This document shows, one piece after another, positions 34,895-44,678 of a DNA stretch of 64,000 nt. Position numbers and translations under genes: made by a program. The number at the start of each line of letters is the position of its first letter. Positions within the stretch are counted from its first letter, which is position 1. The notes below the pieces were generated by a model, which was given only the letters and a program-made list of their open reading frames with translations, was not told the origin of the DNA and made no database searches. Source of the DNA: Staphylococcus sp. ACRSN (lineage in GTDB: Bacteria; Bacillota; Bacilli; Staphylococcales; Staphylococcaceae). Location: the NCBI RefSeq assembly GCF_022346615.1, contig NZ_JAKRNS010000002.1, forward strand, positions 248,001-312,000, read 5' to 3'.

Positions 34895-35683
34895 ATGAAT
34901 AAATATTGTAAACCATTTTTGTTAATGGTCATCATACTAAGTGTTATAGTGGCTGGCTGTTCAAATTCAACGGAACAAAAAAGTAGTGATTCAAAGGGGA
35001 AAGCAACTAAAAAACAAGCATTACAAATATCTGCTGCTGCCAGTTTAACGGATGTTACGAAAGATTTAGAGGAAGCTTTTGAGAAGCAACATAAAAATGT
35101 AAATGTAAGTTTTAACTATGGTGGATCTGGCGCATTAAGACAACAAATAGAAAAAGGTGCTCCAGCTGATGTGCTTATGTCTGCTAATACAAAAGATGTC
35201 GATGCTTTAACTGAAAAAAACAAAGCGCACCATACATATAATTATGCTAAAAACAAGTTAATTCTAATAGGAGATGACAAGCAACAATATCAGCAAGTTA
35301 GTGATTTGAAGCAAGACGATAAACTGGCACTTGGTGAAGTGAAGTCTGTACCTGCTGGAAAATATGCTGAACAATATTTAAAAGATCAAGGTTTATATAA
35401 AAAAATTCAGGATCATATTGTTTATGCAAAAGACGTGAGACAAGTATTAAATTATGTTGATAAAGGAAATGCACAGCTAGGTTATGTTTATAAAACAGAT
35501 TTATATCAAAACCAAAAAAATGGTAATGATAAAGTGAAAGAGATTGAAGATGCACCGCTAAAAAATCCAATTATCTATAAAGCGGCTACCACATCAAATA
35601 ACAAAATGGCAAAAGAATGGGTAGATTTCTTAAAAACAGAGAAAGCAAAATCGATTTTGAAGAAATATAAATTTGAAGTATAG
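34895..35683 (+). CDS. modA: Molybdate-binding lipoprotein ModA
   Basis: 262 aa. Lipoprotein signal with lipobox VAGC (Cys22), then the molybdate-binding fold: LQISAAASLTDVTKDLEEAF, FNYGGSGALRQQIEKGAPADVLMSA, and VLNYVDKGNAQLGYVYKTD. The oxyanion site in this family uses the Ser and Thr of AASLTD and the Ser of GGSGAL. GGAAGGTG is 11 bases ahead. First gene of modABC. Confidence 0.92.
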   Translation: MNKYCKPFLLMVIILSVIVAGCSNSTEQKSSDSKGKATKKQALQISAAASLTDVTKDLEEAFEKQHKNVNVSFNYGGSGALRQQIEKGAPADVLMSANTKDVDALTEKNKAHHTYNYAKNKLILIGDDKQQYQQVSDLKQDDKLALGEVKSVPAGKYAEQYLKDQGLYKKIQDHIVYAKDVRQVLNYVDKGNAQLGYVYKTDLYQNQKNGNDKVKEIEDAPLKNPIIYKAATTSNNKMAKEWVDFLKTEKAKSILKKYKFEV

Positions 35684-35700
35684 TATGGGAGGTCAACGAG

Positions 35701-36372
35701 ATGCTAGACATTACTCCATTTTGGATATCCTTAAAAGTAGCTATATTTAGTACACTGATTGTTACGATACTAGGTATTATAATTGCTAGGTGGCTATATC
35801 AAAGACATGGTGTGATGGCTCGATTAATCGAAAGTTTGATAGTGTTACCAATCGTTTTACCTCCAACAGTTATGGGATTTATGTTACTCATTATTTTTTC
35901 GCCAAAGTATCCAATTGGTCATTTTTTTTCACAAGTACTACATATACCTGTCGTTTTTACATTAACAGGGGCAATCATAGCATCTACGATTGTCAGTTTA
36001 CCATTGATGTATCAGCATACGGTGCAAGGATTCCGTAATATAGATACTAAGATGATAAATACAGCTAGGACAATGGGCGCAAGTGAATTGAAAATTTTTT
36101 TTAGATTGATTTTACCATTGTCTAAACGTGCATTATTATCAGGTATTATGATGAGCTTTGCACGTGCGATTGGTGAATTTGGTGCAACGCTCATGGTTGC
36201 TGGATATATTCCTAATAAGACCAATACATTGCCTCTTGAAATATACTTTTTAGTAGAACAAGGGAAGGAAAATCAAGCATGGTTATGGGTCATTGTATTA
36301 GTAGCCTTCGCCATTACTGTAATTGGGACGATAAATCTTATGCATAGAGAGCGTTATAGGGAGGAAACCTAA
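35701..36372 (+). CDS. modB: Molybdate ABC transporter permease ModB
   Basis: 223 aa with five to six helices. ModB motifs: LPIVLPPTVMGFMLLIIF and the ATPase contact EAA-like loop NTARTMGASELKIFFRLILPLSKRALLSGIMMSFARAIGEFGATLMVAG. It forms the channel with ModC. GGGAGG lies ~10 bases ahead. It is 17 bases from modA and its stop abuts modC. Confidence 0.93.
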   Translation: MLDITPFWISLKVAIFSTLIVTILGIIIARWLYQRHGVMARLIESLIVLPIVLPPTVMGFMLLIIFSPKYPIGHFFSQVLHIPVVFTLTGAIIASTIVSLPLMYQHTVQGFRNIDTKMINTARTMGASELKIFFRLILPLSKRALLSGIMMSFARAIGEFGATLMVAGYIPNKTNTLPLEIYFLVEQGKENQAWLWVIVLVAFAITVIGTINLMHRERYREET

Positions 36373-37002
36373 TTGTTAGATATTCGTATAACACAGACGA
36401 TAAGAGGCAATACATTGAAAGTTCATAGGTGTGATGACAAGCCGCGAATATATGCACTAAAGGGTCCATCTGGTATTGGTAAAACAACAATTTTAAATAT
36501 CATAGCCGGACTAACACGACCAGAAGATGGTTATATTAAAATTAATGGTCGGGTTTTAACGGATGTTAAACATGGTATACAAGTGAAAATTCAACAAAGA
36601 AACATTGCATATTTGTTCCAAGATTATCAGTTATTTCCAAACATGACAGTAGCACAAAATATAACATTTATGTCTCAGTATTCAACGCATATATCAGAAT
36701 TATTTGCGCAATTAAATATTGAACATCTAAAAGATCAATTTCCTCGTAGATTGTCGGGCGGAGAAGCACAAAGAGTGGCACTTGCACGCGCCTTAAGTAC
36801 GAAACCAGATTTGATTTTATTAGACGAACCTTTTTCAAGTTTAGATGATAATACAAAAGAAGAAAGCATTGCTTTAGTCAAACAAATTTTTAAACTATGG
36901 CAAATACCAATTATCTTTGTTACACATTCAAATTATGAAGCAGAAACATTGGCTGATGAAATGATTAAGTTAAATCATGATCCGGCATGTACTGATATCT
37001 AA
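36373..37002 (+). CDS. modC: Molybdate ABC transporter ATP-binding protein ModC (short form)
   Basis: 209 aa. Walker A GPSGIGKTT (31-39), YLFQDYQLFPNMTVAQN, signature RLSGGEAQRVALARAL, Walker B LILLDEPFSSLD, and FVTHS. It is much shorter than the ~350-aa E. coli ModC and has no C-terminal MopI/TOBE molybdate-sensing domain, so it lacks that form of feedback. The start is TTG immediately after the modB stop (TAATTG), with GGAGG ahead. Confidence 0.9.
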   Translation: MLDIRITQTIRGNTLKVHRCDDKPRIYALKGPSGIGKTTILNIIAGLTRPEDGYIKINGRVLTDVKHGIQVKIQQRNIAYLFQDYQLFPNMTVAQNITFMSQYSTHISELFAQLNIEHLKDQFPRRLSGGEAQRVALARALSTKPDLILLDEPFSSLDDNTKEESIALVKQIFKLWQIPIIFVTHSNYEAETLADEMIKLNHDPACTDI

Positions 37003-37021
37003 CTTCTTAAACATGTGAATA

Positions 37022-37067
37022 AAAAGCCCTTGAAATGAATTCAAAGTTTCATTTCAAGGGCTTTTTT
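37022..37067 (+). terminator. Terminator after modABC
   Basis: A perfect 18-bp stem AAAAGCCCTTGAAATGAA / TTCATTTCAAGGGCTTTT with an 8-base loop, then T. Confidence 0.92.
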
Positions 37068-37168
37068 GTATTTACTATCTCTTGAAATCAATGTAACTAA
37101 AAAGATAGTGATACAGTTGTTAGCATATATTAATTGTGCTGAAATTATATTTGTAAGGTAGTGAGTGT

Positions 37169-37726
37169 TTATTCTTGATCGCTCTCAGGAATTGGAAAAT
37201 AATCGAATATTTTACCTGATGCTAGTGCTTGGCTAAGCGTTGAAAGCCAGTCATAGTAAACCTTTGAATGTTCAATTTGTTCTAAAACTTCAAGTGCTTC
37301 TTCTTTTACTTCTACCGCAACTGTTTCTGAATGAATGATTGGATTAAGAATGGCTTCGGCTTTATGTATTGCTTCTAAATTTAGCTTGATTTCTCGTTTC
37401 CATTTTTGAGAAAAGAAATTTCCAAAAAAGGTAAAGAAATCTTTTTCGGCAGTAAAATGTTGTTTTCTACTTCCTCTAATAAATTCTTGTTTCACGCCGT
37501 CAAATTCTTGCAAACGTTTGACTCCAGCACTCATGCTTGGTTTACTCATTTGCAATTCGTAACGCATTTCATCCAATGTCATACTTTTTTGTTCAAAAAC
37601 CATTGTTCCATATAAATTGCCAACACTTCTGTTTACACCATATAAATCCATTGTTTCACCAATAGAATTAATAACAATATCTTTTGCTTTTTCTAGTTGT
37701 TCTTCATAGCCCTTTGAACGTGCCAT
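37169..37726 (-). CDS. GbsR/CudC-family MarR-type regulator
   Basis: 185 aa. The winged helix is of GbsR type (SVGNLYGTMVFEQKSMTLDEMRYELQMSKPSMSAGVKRLQEFDGVKQEFIRGSRKQHF), with a helical C-terminus. Characterised members (B. subtilis GbsR, OpcR; staphylococcal CudC) sense choline and control glycine-betaine synthesis or uptake. No choline or betaine gene is in the window, so the target must be elsewhere or different. TGGAGGTGG precedes the ATG. Confidence 0.82.
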   Translation of the reverse strand: MARSKGYEEQLEKAKDIVINSIGETMDLYGVNRSVGNLYGTMVFEQKSMTLDEMRYELQMSKPSMSAGVKRLQEFDGVKQEFIRGSRKQHFTAEKDFFTFFGNFFSQKWKREIKLNLEAIHKAEAILNPIIHSETVAVEVKEEALEVLEQIEHSKVYYDWLSTLSQALASGKIFDYFPIPESDQE

Positions 37727-38021
37727 TTATCCACCTCCATATCAAATCTAATATATTGTACCATGAACAGTTATTCAAAAGATATTCTTTAAAGCGAACA
37801 ATTTAATACATTTTTACTTTTGTTATATAAAATAAATGGTAATAGACGATGTAAATATAGCGACATCTATTATTTTGCTGAATCATAGATGTATAAGGAA
37901 ATTCTGTATCACTTTTATTAGGGAATTCACTGATTTTTCTAACATATTATTGCTAAACATTGTTACATTGAAGTGCAAGATTTATAATAGATACAATTGA
38001 TGTATAGAGGAGTTTATAATA

Positions 38022-39026
38022 GTGGATTTAGAGCGATATTCTAGGCAAATTTTATATAAGCATATTGGCCAACAAGGCCAAGCTCAGATATTGAACAAAC
38101 ATGTATTGATCATAGGGATGGGCGCATTAGGAACACATTTAGCGGAAAGTTTAGTACGTACTGGTGTTGGTGAAATAACAATTGTAGATAGGGACTATAT
38201 CGAGCCTAGTAATTTGCAACGACAGACATTGTTCACTGAACAGGATGCTATGTCATATATGCCTAAAGTAGTGGCCGCAAGTGAACACCTTAAAGCAATT
38301 CGGTCGGATATTGTGATTCATCAACACATCGATCATGTTGATGCGTATTTTTTAGAAACGAATGCAAAAAATATAGATTTGATTTTAGATGCTACAGATA
38401 ACTTTGAGACACGACAGCTAATCAATGACTTTGCATATGCAAATAAAGTGCCGTGGATTTATGGGGGCGTGGTACAAAGTACATATGTTGAAGCTGCTTT
38501 TATACCCGGAGAAACACCATGCTTTAATTGCCTTGTTCCGAACATACCGACTATAAATATGACCTGTGATACAGTAGGCGTTATACAACCAGCGGTCACT
38601 ATGACGACGAGTTTGCAGATGAAAGATGCTTTAAAGATTATGTTAACTTCCGAATTACCAACCAAATTAACTTATGGTGATTTATGGGAAGGTTCGCATC
38701 ATTCATTTGGCTTTTCGAAAATGAGGCGCGCTACCTGTCCAACTTGTGGTGAAAGACCAACATATCCATATTTACATGCTAACAACCGCAATTTTGCAAC
38801 GTTGTGTGGTAGAGATACTATACAATATCAAAATAGTGATATTACCCAGGAAATATTAGAGTCATTTTTAATAAAAAATCATATTAGCTATCAAAGCAAT
38901 CCATATATGATACGGTTTAAATATAACGGGCATCAAATAGTGAGCTTTAAGGGTGGTCGTATGCTCATTCATGGAATGACAAATCCAAACGATGCGAAAA
39001 CCCTCATTAATCAGCTGTTCGGCTAA
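38022..39026 (+). CDS. moeB: MoeB/ThiF-family sulfur-carrier adenylyltransferase
   Basis: 334 aa E1-like enzyme. ATP-binding GMGALGTHLAESL (32-44) follows the N-terminal RYSRQILYKHIGQQGQ. The zinc site is made by Cys167/Cys170 (CFNC) and Cys239/Cys242 (CPTC). The C-terminal ~75 residues look like a shortened rhodanese-type domain with no clear catalytic Cys. It adenylates the C-terminal Gly-Gly of MoaD so that it can be thiocarboxylated. The start is GTG with GAGGAG ahead. It begins a molybdenum-cofactor cluster with moaB, 18 bases on. Confidence 0.88.
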   Translation: MDLERYSRQILYKHIGQQGQAQILNKHVLIIGMGALGTHLAESLVRTGVGEITIVDRDYIEPSNLQRQTLFTEQDAMSYMPKVVAASEHLKAIRSDIVIHQHIDHVDAYFLETNAKNIDLILDATDNFETRQLINDFAYANKVPWIYGGVVQSTYVEAAFIPGETPCFNCLVPNIPTINMTCDTVGVIQPAVTMTTSLQMKDALKIMLTSELPTKLTYGDLWEGSHHSFGFSKMRRATCPTCGERPTYPYLHANNRNFATLCGRDTIQYQNSDITQEILESFLIKNHISYQSNPYMIRFKYNGHQIVSFKGGRMLIHGMTNPNDAKTLINQLFG

Positions 39027-39044
39027 CATAGGAGGAATAGGCTT

Positions 39045-39545
39045 ATGCATACAAATGTAAAGTTAAATAGGGTAATTAAATGCGGTGTATTAACAGTATC
39101 GGATACGAGAAATTATGATACAGATAAAGGTGGAAAATTAGTTCAAATATTGCTAAGTGAAATAGATGTAACGATTCCTACAAATAGTTACAAAATTGTC
39201 AAAGATGACAAAAATGCTATAGCGACACAAATAGAGGACTGGTTGGACAATGATTTAGACGTTATCGTGATTACGGGTGGGACAGGAATTGCACAAAGAG
39301 ATGTAACAATTGAAGCTGTTGCACCTTATATCACGAAGGAAATTGAAGGTTTTGGAGAATTATTTAGGTATCTAAGTTATACCAAAGATGTCGGTACGAG
39401 AGCGATGTTATCAAGGGCGATTGCCGGAACACATAAGGACAAGTTGATTTTTTGCTTGCCGGGTTCTACTGGAGCTGTGAAATTGGCCATCGAGGAACTA
39501 ATCAAACCTGAACTCACTCATTTAATTAAAGAAGTGACGAAATAA
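39045..39545 (+). CDS. moaB: Molybdenum cofactor biosynthesis protein MoaB (Mog-like adenylyltransferase)
   Basis: 166 aa. MogA/MoaB fold with [20 protein letters not shown], the nucleotide/MPT loop [17 protein letters not shown], and [16 protein letters not shown]. It activates molybdopterin by adenylation before metal insertion by MoeA. ATAGGAGGAATA is ~7 bases ahead of the ATG. It is followed by a convergent terminator. Confidence 0.9.
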   Translation: MHTNVKLNRVIKCGVLTVSDTRNYDTDKGGKLVQILLSEIDVTIPTNSYKIVKDDKNAIATQIEDWLDNDLDVIVITGGTGIAQRDVTIEAVAPYITKEIEGFGELFRYLSYTKDVGTRAMLSRAIAGTHKDKLIFCLPGSTGAVKLAIEELIKPELTHLIKEVTK

Positions 39546-39546
39546 A

Positions 39547-39573
39547 ATACCCCGATTAATATTGTCGGGGTAT
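39547..39573. terminator. Hairpin between moaB and convergent moaC
   Basis: ATACCCCGA / TCGGGGTAT, 9-base loop. The T run is better on the minus strand (TTTTATTTC), so it chiefly serves moaC. Confidence 0.75.
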
Positions 39574-39589
39574 AAATATTTATATTAAG

Positions 39590-40075
39590 TTATTGATTAC
39601 GTTGAAAGTCACCGGACTTACCACCTGTCTTGGTTAACAAGTAAGTTTCACCAATAACCATAGCTTTGTCTAGCGCTTTAGTCATATCATAAATCGTTAA
39701 AGCCGCTACAGAGGCAGCAGTGAGTGCTTCCATTTCTACGCCAGTTTTACCAGTAGTAGAAACGGTAGCTTGAATATTTAATGTATAATCTGCTTGGTTT
39801 TTTTGCCAATCAAATTGAATATCGATGCCAGTCAAAGGTAGAGGATGACACATCGGAATGATAGTTGAAGTTTGTTTTGCTGCCATGACACCTGCGATTT
39901 GTGCAGTGTTTAAGACATTCCCTTTATCGTTCGTGTGTTCTACAATTTGTGTATAGATTGCTTCGTTTACTGTGATACTAGAGTGTGCGGTAGCAGTACG
40001 TTTTGTAATTGTTTTGTCTGATACGTCTACCATTCTAGCATTACCTTGTTCGTTTATATGTGTAAATTGAGACAC
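39590..40075 (-). CDS. moaC: Cyclic pyranopterin monophosphate synthase MoaC
   Basis: 161 aa, full length. Conserved [56 protein letters not shown], and [27 protein letters not shown]. With MoaA it makes the first pterin intermediate (cPMP) from GTP. The start is GTG with GGAGGGA 6 bases ahead. It is the only cofactor gene of this block on the minus strand, diverging from moeA. Confidence 0.93.
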   Translation of the reverse strand: MSQFTHINEQGNARMVDVSDKTITKRTATAHSSITVNEAIYTQIVEHTNDKGNVLNTAQIAGVMAAKQTSTIIPMCHPLPLTGIDIQFDWQKNQADYTLNIQATVSTTGKTGVEMEALTAASVAALTIYDMTKALDKAMVIGETYLLTKTGGKSGDFQRNQ

Positions 40076-40137
40076 TGTTATCCCTCCTAAACATTTTTAG
40101 TATACCATGAAATTATAAAGTATAAGGAGTAGATTGT

Positions 40138-41397
40138 ATGCCAGTAGAAAAAAGAACGCCTATCCCTGTTCGTGAGGCGATAGAGCGCATTGTTAATGAG
40201 GATATTATAATGGATATCAAAACAGTAGATTTAACTGAAAGCTTGGATTATATACTTGCAAAAGATATTGTTGCTACATACGATATACCGAGGTTCGACA
40301 AATCTCCTTACGATGGTTTTGCAATTAGAAGTAAAGACACAATTGAGGCATCAGGTGATTATAGAGTTGATTTTAAAGTGATAGATCATATTGGGGCCGG
40401 ATCAGTATCTAACGTAACGGTAGGAGAGTATGAAGCTGTACGTATAATGACTGGTGCAGCTATTCCAAAGGGTGCAGACGCCGTTGTTATGTTAGAACAA
40501 ACTAAGGAGCATGCGTCTGGATTTACGATTCGTAAGCATTTTTCTCCATTAGAAAATATTTCTTTAAAGGGAGAGGAAACGAAGACTGGTGATATTGTCT
40601 TACAACAAGGTCAACGTATCAATGCCGGCGCAATCGCAGTACTAGCAACGTATGGTTATACAGAGGTGTCTGTTTATAATAAACCGAGTGTGGCAATTAT
40701 TGCTACAGGTAGTGAATTGTTAGATGTAGCGGATGAACTAGAGCCAGGTAAGATTAGAAATTCAAATGGTCCAATGATAAGTGCATTGTCACAAAGTCTT
40801 GGCTTAACAATAGAAACGTATAAAATTCAACAGGATGATTTAGACACAAGTATCAAAACCGTTTCAACTGCCTTGAAGGAGCACGATATTATTATCACTA
40901 CGGGCGGTGTATCTGTGGGTGATTTCGATTATTTACCTCAGATTTATGAATATTTAAATGCGAATGTTCTATTTAACAAAGTTGCAATGAGACCCGGTAG
41001 TGTAACAACTGTTGCAGTAGCCGAAGGAAAATACTTATTCGGCCTCTCAGGGAACCCATCCGCTTGTTATACAGGCTTTGAATTATTTGTAAGGACAGCC
41101 GTTTTGAAGATGACGGGGGCACAAGCTGTTTATCCTCAAGTTGTACAAGCAACATTGATGGAGGATTTCACAAAAGCAAATCCATTCACACGATTTATAC
41201 GCGCGATTACGACATTCGATGGAAATCAAATGACAGTTACGCCTTCAGGATTTAATAAATCTGGTGCTGTTGTTGCAATTGCGCATAGTAACGCAATGAT
41301 TATGTTACCAGGAGGAACAAGAGGTTACCAAAAAGGTTTTACTGTTGATGTCTTATTGACGGAAACGAATAGTAGAGAGCATGATTTAACATTATGA
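40138..41397 (+). CDS. moeA: Molybdopterin molybdenumtransferase MoeA
   Basis: 419 aa. Four-domain MoeA layout: an N-terminal VREAIERIV, RFDKSPYDGFAIRSKDT, GAAIPKGADAVVMLEQT, then the MogA-like domain with ATGSELLD, NSNGPM, TTGGVSVGDFDY and LSGNPSACYTGFELFVR, and a C-terminal beta domain. It inserts molybdate into adenylylated molybdopterin. AAGGAGTAG is ~7 bases ahead. It leads the moeA-mobB-moaE-moaD-mobA-moaA operon. Confidence 0.94.
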   Translation: MPVEKRTPIPVREAIERIVNEDIIMDIKTVDLTESLDYILAKDIVATYDIPRFDKSPYDGFAIRSKDTIEASGDYRVDFKVIDHIGAGSVSNVTVGEYEAVRIMTGAAIPKGADAVVMLEQTKEHASGFTIRKHFSPLENISLKGEETKTGDIVLQQGQRINAGAIAVLATYGYTEVSVYNKPSVAIIATGSELLDVADELEPGKIRNSNGPMISALSQSLGLTIETYKIQQDDLDTSIKTVSTALKEHDIIITTGGVSVGDFDYLPQIYEYLNANVLFNKVAMRPGSVTTVAVAEGKYLFGLSGNPSACYTGFELFVRTAVLKMTGAQAVYPQVVQATLMEDFTKANPFTRFIRAITTFDGNQMTVTPSGFNKSGAVVAIAHSNAMIMLPGGTRGYQKGFTVDVLLTETNSREHDLTL

Positions 41398-41879
41398 TAT
41401 TACAAATAGTTGGATATAAAAAATCAGGTAAGACAACATTGATGGCTCATACAATTAAACAGTTAAAGTTAAACAATTATAAAGTTGCAACAATTAAACA
41501 TCATGGTGATGTATGTAATGATCAAGTACAGGATATAGAACTACAAAACGCCGATGTAGACCATATGAAACACTTTAAAGCAGGTGCAGACCAAAGTATT
41601 GTTCAAGGTTTAAATTATCAACAATCGGTAAGTCGAAGTCCTAAGCAAACTTTAACTGAAATTATTCAAAAATCTGTTACAATAGACACTAACATTATAT
41701 TGGTAGAGGGATATAAAGATGCAGATTTTTCTAAAGTATTAGTCTATAAAGATAAAGAAGAATTAAAGCAATTGAATCATTTATCAAATATTAAATACCG
41801 TATCAATTTACATGAACAAAATGCTTTAGATCGATACAATCAGTGGTTATTAGCTTTTATACAAGAAGGAATGAAATAG
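41394..41879 (+). CDS. mobB: Molybdopterin-guanine dinucleotide biosynthesis adaptor MobB
   Basis: 161 aa GTP-binding protein with the P-loop GYKKSGKTTLM (residues 7-17). Later motifs are TIKHHGDVCN and ILVEGYKDADFSKVLVY. It assists MobA in making the dinucleotide form of the cofactor used by formate dehydrogenase and nitrate reductase. The ATG overlaps the moeA stop by four bases. Confidence 0.9.
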   Translation: MILQIVGYKKSGKTTLMAHTIKQLKLNNYKVATIKHHGDVCNDQVQDIELQNADVDHMKHFKAGADQSIVQGLNYQQSVSRSPKQTLTEIIQKSVTIDTNIILVEGYKDADFSKVLVYKDKEELKQLNHLSNIKYRINLHEQNALDRYNQWLLAFIQEGMK

Positions 41880-41880
41880 A

Positions 41881-42327
41881 ATGAAGCAATTCGAAATTGT
41901 AACTCAACCTATTAAGACAGAACAATATCGTGACTTTGTATTAAATGAAAATCAAGGTGCTGTCGTTGTATTTACGGGCCATGTTCGTGAATGGACGAAA
42001 GGTATTAAAACTGAATATCTTGAATATGAAGCGTACATACCGATGGCAGAGAAAAAATTAAAACAAATCGGTGACGAAATTGAACAACAATGGCCTGGAA
42101 CTAATACGGCGATTGTGCATAGAATTGGCCCTTTAAACATTTCAGACATTGCAGTGTTAATTAGCGTATCTTCACCACATAGGAAAGATGCATATGAAGC
42201 TAATGAGTATGCTATTGAACGAATTAAAGCTATTGTTCCGATTTGGAAGAAAGAGATTTGGGAAGATGGTTCAAAATGGCAAGGCGATCAACGTGGGAAT
42301 TATCAAGATGTAATTGAAAGGGGTTAA
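41881..42327 (+). CDS. moaE: Molybdopterin synthase catalytic subunit MoaE
   Basis: 148 aa. Family motifs GAVVVFTGHVREWTKG, YLEYEAYIPMAEKKL, IVHRIGPLNISDIAVLISVSSPHRKDAYEANEYAIERIKAIVPIWKKEIWEDGSKW, which contain the Lys and Arg residues of the active site. It converts cPMP to molybdopterin with MoaD-thiocarboxylate. It starts 1 base after the mobB stop. Confidence 0.93.
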   Translation: MKQFEIVTQPIKTEQYRDFVLNENQGAVVVFTGHVREWTKGIKTEYLEYEAYIPMAEKKLKQIGDEIEQQWPGTNTAIVHRIGPLNISDIAVLISVSSPHRKDAYEANEYAIERIKAIVPIWKKEIWEDGSKWQGDQRGNYQDVIERG

Positions 42328-42331
42328 ACTG

Positions 42332-42565
42332 ATGAGAGTGCTCTATTTTGCAGAAATAAAGGAGCTTTTAAATAAAGACTCTGAAGAAATTGATTTAAGT
42401 TATGATATAACTGTTGAATCGTTTGTACAACATATAATAGAACGTTATCCATCAATAGCTAATATAAAGTTTCAAATCGCAGTAAATGAAGAATTTGTAA
42501 AAGATGACGACATTGTACGTTCAAATGATACAGTCGCATTAATTCCACCAGTTAGCGGAGGTTAA
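42332..42565 (+). CDS. moaD: Molybdopterin synthase sulfur carrier subunit MoaD
   Basis: 77 aa ubiquitin-like protein that begins [13 protein letters not shown] and ends in [10 protein letters not shown]. The C-terminal Gly-Gly is the thiocarboxylate site activated by MoeB. ATG 42332 is used, with AAAGGGG ahead; an in-frame ATG at 42314 lies within moaE. It starts 4 bases after moaE, which keeps the synthase subunits in step. Confidence 0.92.
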   Translation: MRVLYFAEIKELLNKDSEEIDLSYDITVESFVQHIIERYPSIANIKFQIAVNEEFVKDDDIVRSNDTVALIPPVSGG

Positions 42566-42572
42566 GAGAGAG

Positions 42573-43181
42573 ATGAAAGCAATAATACTTGCCGGAGGAC
42601 AATCAGAAAGATTCGGTGAACCTAAAGCTTTTGCAAAGATAGATTCACAATCATTTTATCAAAGAATTATCGATGTATTGGAAGCGACTAATATGTTTAA
42701 TCAAATAATTATCAGTACGAATGAAACGCTTAGGAGTCAGTTTGATTATCCACACATCGTAGTTGATGAAACAAAGCATAAAAATAAAGGCCCTTTGGCA
42801 GGTATTCATGCTGTGATGAAAACATATCGAGATGAGGAATTATTTTTCGTAATCTCAGTTGATACGCCAATGATTACTCAAAAAGCAATTAGCAAACTAT
42901 ATCAATTTATGGTTGAACATCTAATAGAGGATCAACTGGATATTGCTGGATTTAAGGAAGAAAATTATCCAATTCCTACGATGGCTTTTTATCATCCACG
43001 CACATTTGAACATATTGAAGCGGCATTAGCTTCTGATGATTATAGTTTAAAGCATGTATATAAACGAGTTGTTTCTGACTGGTTGGATGTTAAAAAGATT
43101 AATTCTACAGATTATTGGTATAAAAATATAAACTATCAACAAGATTTGGACTCTTTAAAATTTCGTATACTGAATAGGTAA
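42573..43181 (+). CDS. mobA: Molybdenum cofactor guanylyltransferase MobA
   Basis: 202 aa nucleotidyltransferase. The N-terminal GTP-binding motif is [20 protein letters not shown]; later [13 protein letters not shown] and VISVDTPMI (metal-binding Asp). It attaches GMP to the molybdenum cofactor. The ribosome site is weak (GAGAGAG). The final ~40 residues are diverged. Confidence 0.9.
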   Translation: MKAIILAGGQSERFGEPKAFAKIDSQSFYQRIIDVLEATNMFNQIIISTNETLRSQFDYPHIVVDETKHKNKGPLAGIHAVMKTYRDEELFFVISVDTPMITQKAISKLYQFMVEHLIEDQLDIAGFKEENYPIPTMAFYHPRTFEHIEAALASDDYSLKHVYKRVVSDWLDVKKINSTDYWYKNINYQQDLDSLKFRILNR

Positions 43182-43195
43182 GGAGGCCTATAAAT

Positions 43196-44218
43196 ATGGT
43201 TGAACAAATCACTGATAAACTCGGTCGTCCCATTCGAGATTTAAGGTTGTCAGTTACTGACCGTTGTAATTTTAGATGTGATTACTGCATGCCAAAAGAA
43301 ATATTTGGTGATGATTTTGTGTTTTTACCTAAGGATGAACTATTAACTTTCGATGAAATGGTACGAATTGCATCACTTTATACAAAATTAGGTGTGAAAA
43401 AAATTAGAATCACAGGTGGTGAGCCACTGTTAAGACGTGATTTGTATAAATTAATAGCTAAACTTATGGAAATTGATGGCATAGAAGATATTGGTTTGAC
43501 TACCAATGGTTTATTATTAAAAAAACACGGATTAAACTTATACAATGCAGGGTTAAGACGACTAAATATCAGTTTAGATGCGATTGACGATAAAGTATTC
43601 CAAAGTATAAATAATAGAAATATTAAAGCATCAACTATTTTGGAACAAATTGATTATGCAATTTCAATAGGATTCAAAATTAAGGTGAATGTGGTTATTC
43701 AAAAAGGAGTTAATGATGATCAAATTCTACCGATGATTGATTATTTTAAACAACGAAACATTGAAATTAGATTTATAGAGTTTATGGATGTTGGTAATGA
43801 CAATGGTTGGGACTTTAGTAAGGTAGTGACCAAAGATGAAATGTTAGCGATGATTAACCATGAATTCGATATAGAACCTGTAGAACCCAAATACTATGGG
43901 GAAGTAGCGAAATATTATAAACACAAGGATAATGGTGTCCAATTTGGTTTAATTACAAGTGTATCGCAATCATTTTGTAGTTCATGTACAAGGGCAAGAC
44001 TTTCCTCTGATGGTAAATTTTATGGTTGCTTGTTCAGTGAAGTAGATGGCTTTGATGTGAAATCACTTATGCGCTCAGGTGCTTCAAATCAGGTATTGTT
44101 AGAGCAATTTAAATCATTATGGAAATTACGAGATAACCGTTATTCAGATGAACGCACTGAACAAACAGTTGCTAATCGTAAGCGGAATAAAATAAATATG
44201 AATTATATCGGAGGTTGA
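43196..44218 (+). CDS. moaA: GTP 3',8-cyclase MoaA (radical SAM)
   Basis: 340 aa. The radical-SAM cluster is Cys24, Cys28 and Cys31 ([12 protein letters not shown]). The second, C-terminal 4Fe-4S cluster is in [23 protein letters not shown]. The protein ends NYIGG, with the terminal Gly-Gly needed for activity. It catalyses the first step of cofactor synthesis with MoaC. GGAGGCC is ~7 bases ahead. It closes the operon. Confidence 0.95.
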   Translation: MVEQITDKLGRPIRDLRLSVTDRCNFRCDYCMPKEIFGDDFVFLPKDELLTFDEMVRIASLYTKLGVKKIRITGGEPLLRRDLYKLIAKLMEIDGIEDIGLTTNGLLLKKHGLNLYNAGLRRLNISLDAIDDKVFQSINNRNIKASTILEQIDYAISIGFKIKVNVVIQKGVNDDQILPMIDYFKQRNIEIRFIEFMDVGNDNGWDFSKVVTKDEMLAMINHEFDIEPVEPKYYGEVAKYYKHKDNGVQFGLITSVSQSFCSSCTRARLSSDGKFYGCLFSEVDGFDVKSLMRSGASNQVLLEQFKSLWKLRDNRYSDERTEQTVANRKRNKINMNYIGG

Positions 44219-44240
44219 CTAATAATCAATCTCCGATATA
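44204..44240 (+). repeat. Inverted repeat overlapping the moaA stop
   Basis: TATATCGGAG (44204-44213) and CTCCGATATA (44231-44240), with additional TTGA/TCAA pairing inside. It has no T run, so it is likely an RNA-stabilising hairpin rather than a terminator. Confidence 0.6.
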
Positions 44241-44287
44241 ATCACGATAAATATTGAATTGGTAAAATAAGATTATAACTTAAATAA

Positions 44288-44327
44288 GGAACATCTCATG
44301 AAACGCGAGATGTTCCATTTTATTTTT
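44288..44327 (+). terminator. Terminator after the moa operon
   Basis: GGAACATCTC / GAGATGTTCC with a 9-base loop, then ATTTTATTTTT. Confidence 0.88.
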
Positions 44328-44678
44328 ATGGATTACTTATTAAATAGTGATTTTAAAAAGTAAATAATATGTAAATGAGTGATTAGTATTGTTCTATTCA
44401 CCTATTATATTGATAGACATTAAAATTAAAGAATCCTAAGAATATATGTATACATAATTTGTAATAGTTTATCATAAAATTTAAAGATTTTAAGTAATAC
44501 AAAAATATTGTGATATGAATAACAGGGTATATAAATAGAATCCAATAGTAGAATTTAATTATTTGTTTGAATTAAAATAATAGATTTATTGAAGAAAGTG
44601 TTATATAATATTTAAAAAGCTTATTCATTAAAATCAGCCAATAATACAACTAGAGTAGACAATGAGGAGGCACTTATT
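44328..44678. other. AT-rich region upstream of sarV
   Basis: 350 bases with no gene. It is strongly AT-rich with many TATAAT-like words, as is usual upstream of sar-family genes that are themselves bound by Sar proteins. I could not single out a promoter. Confidence 0.3.
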
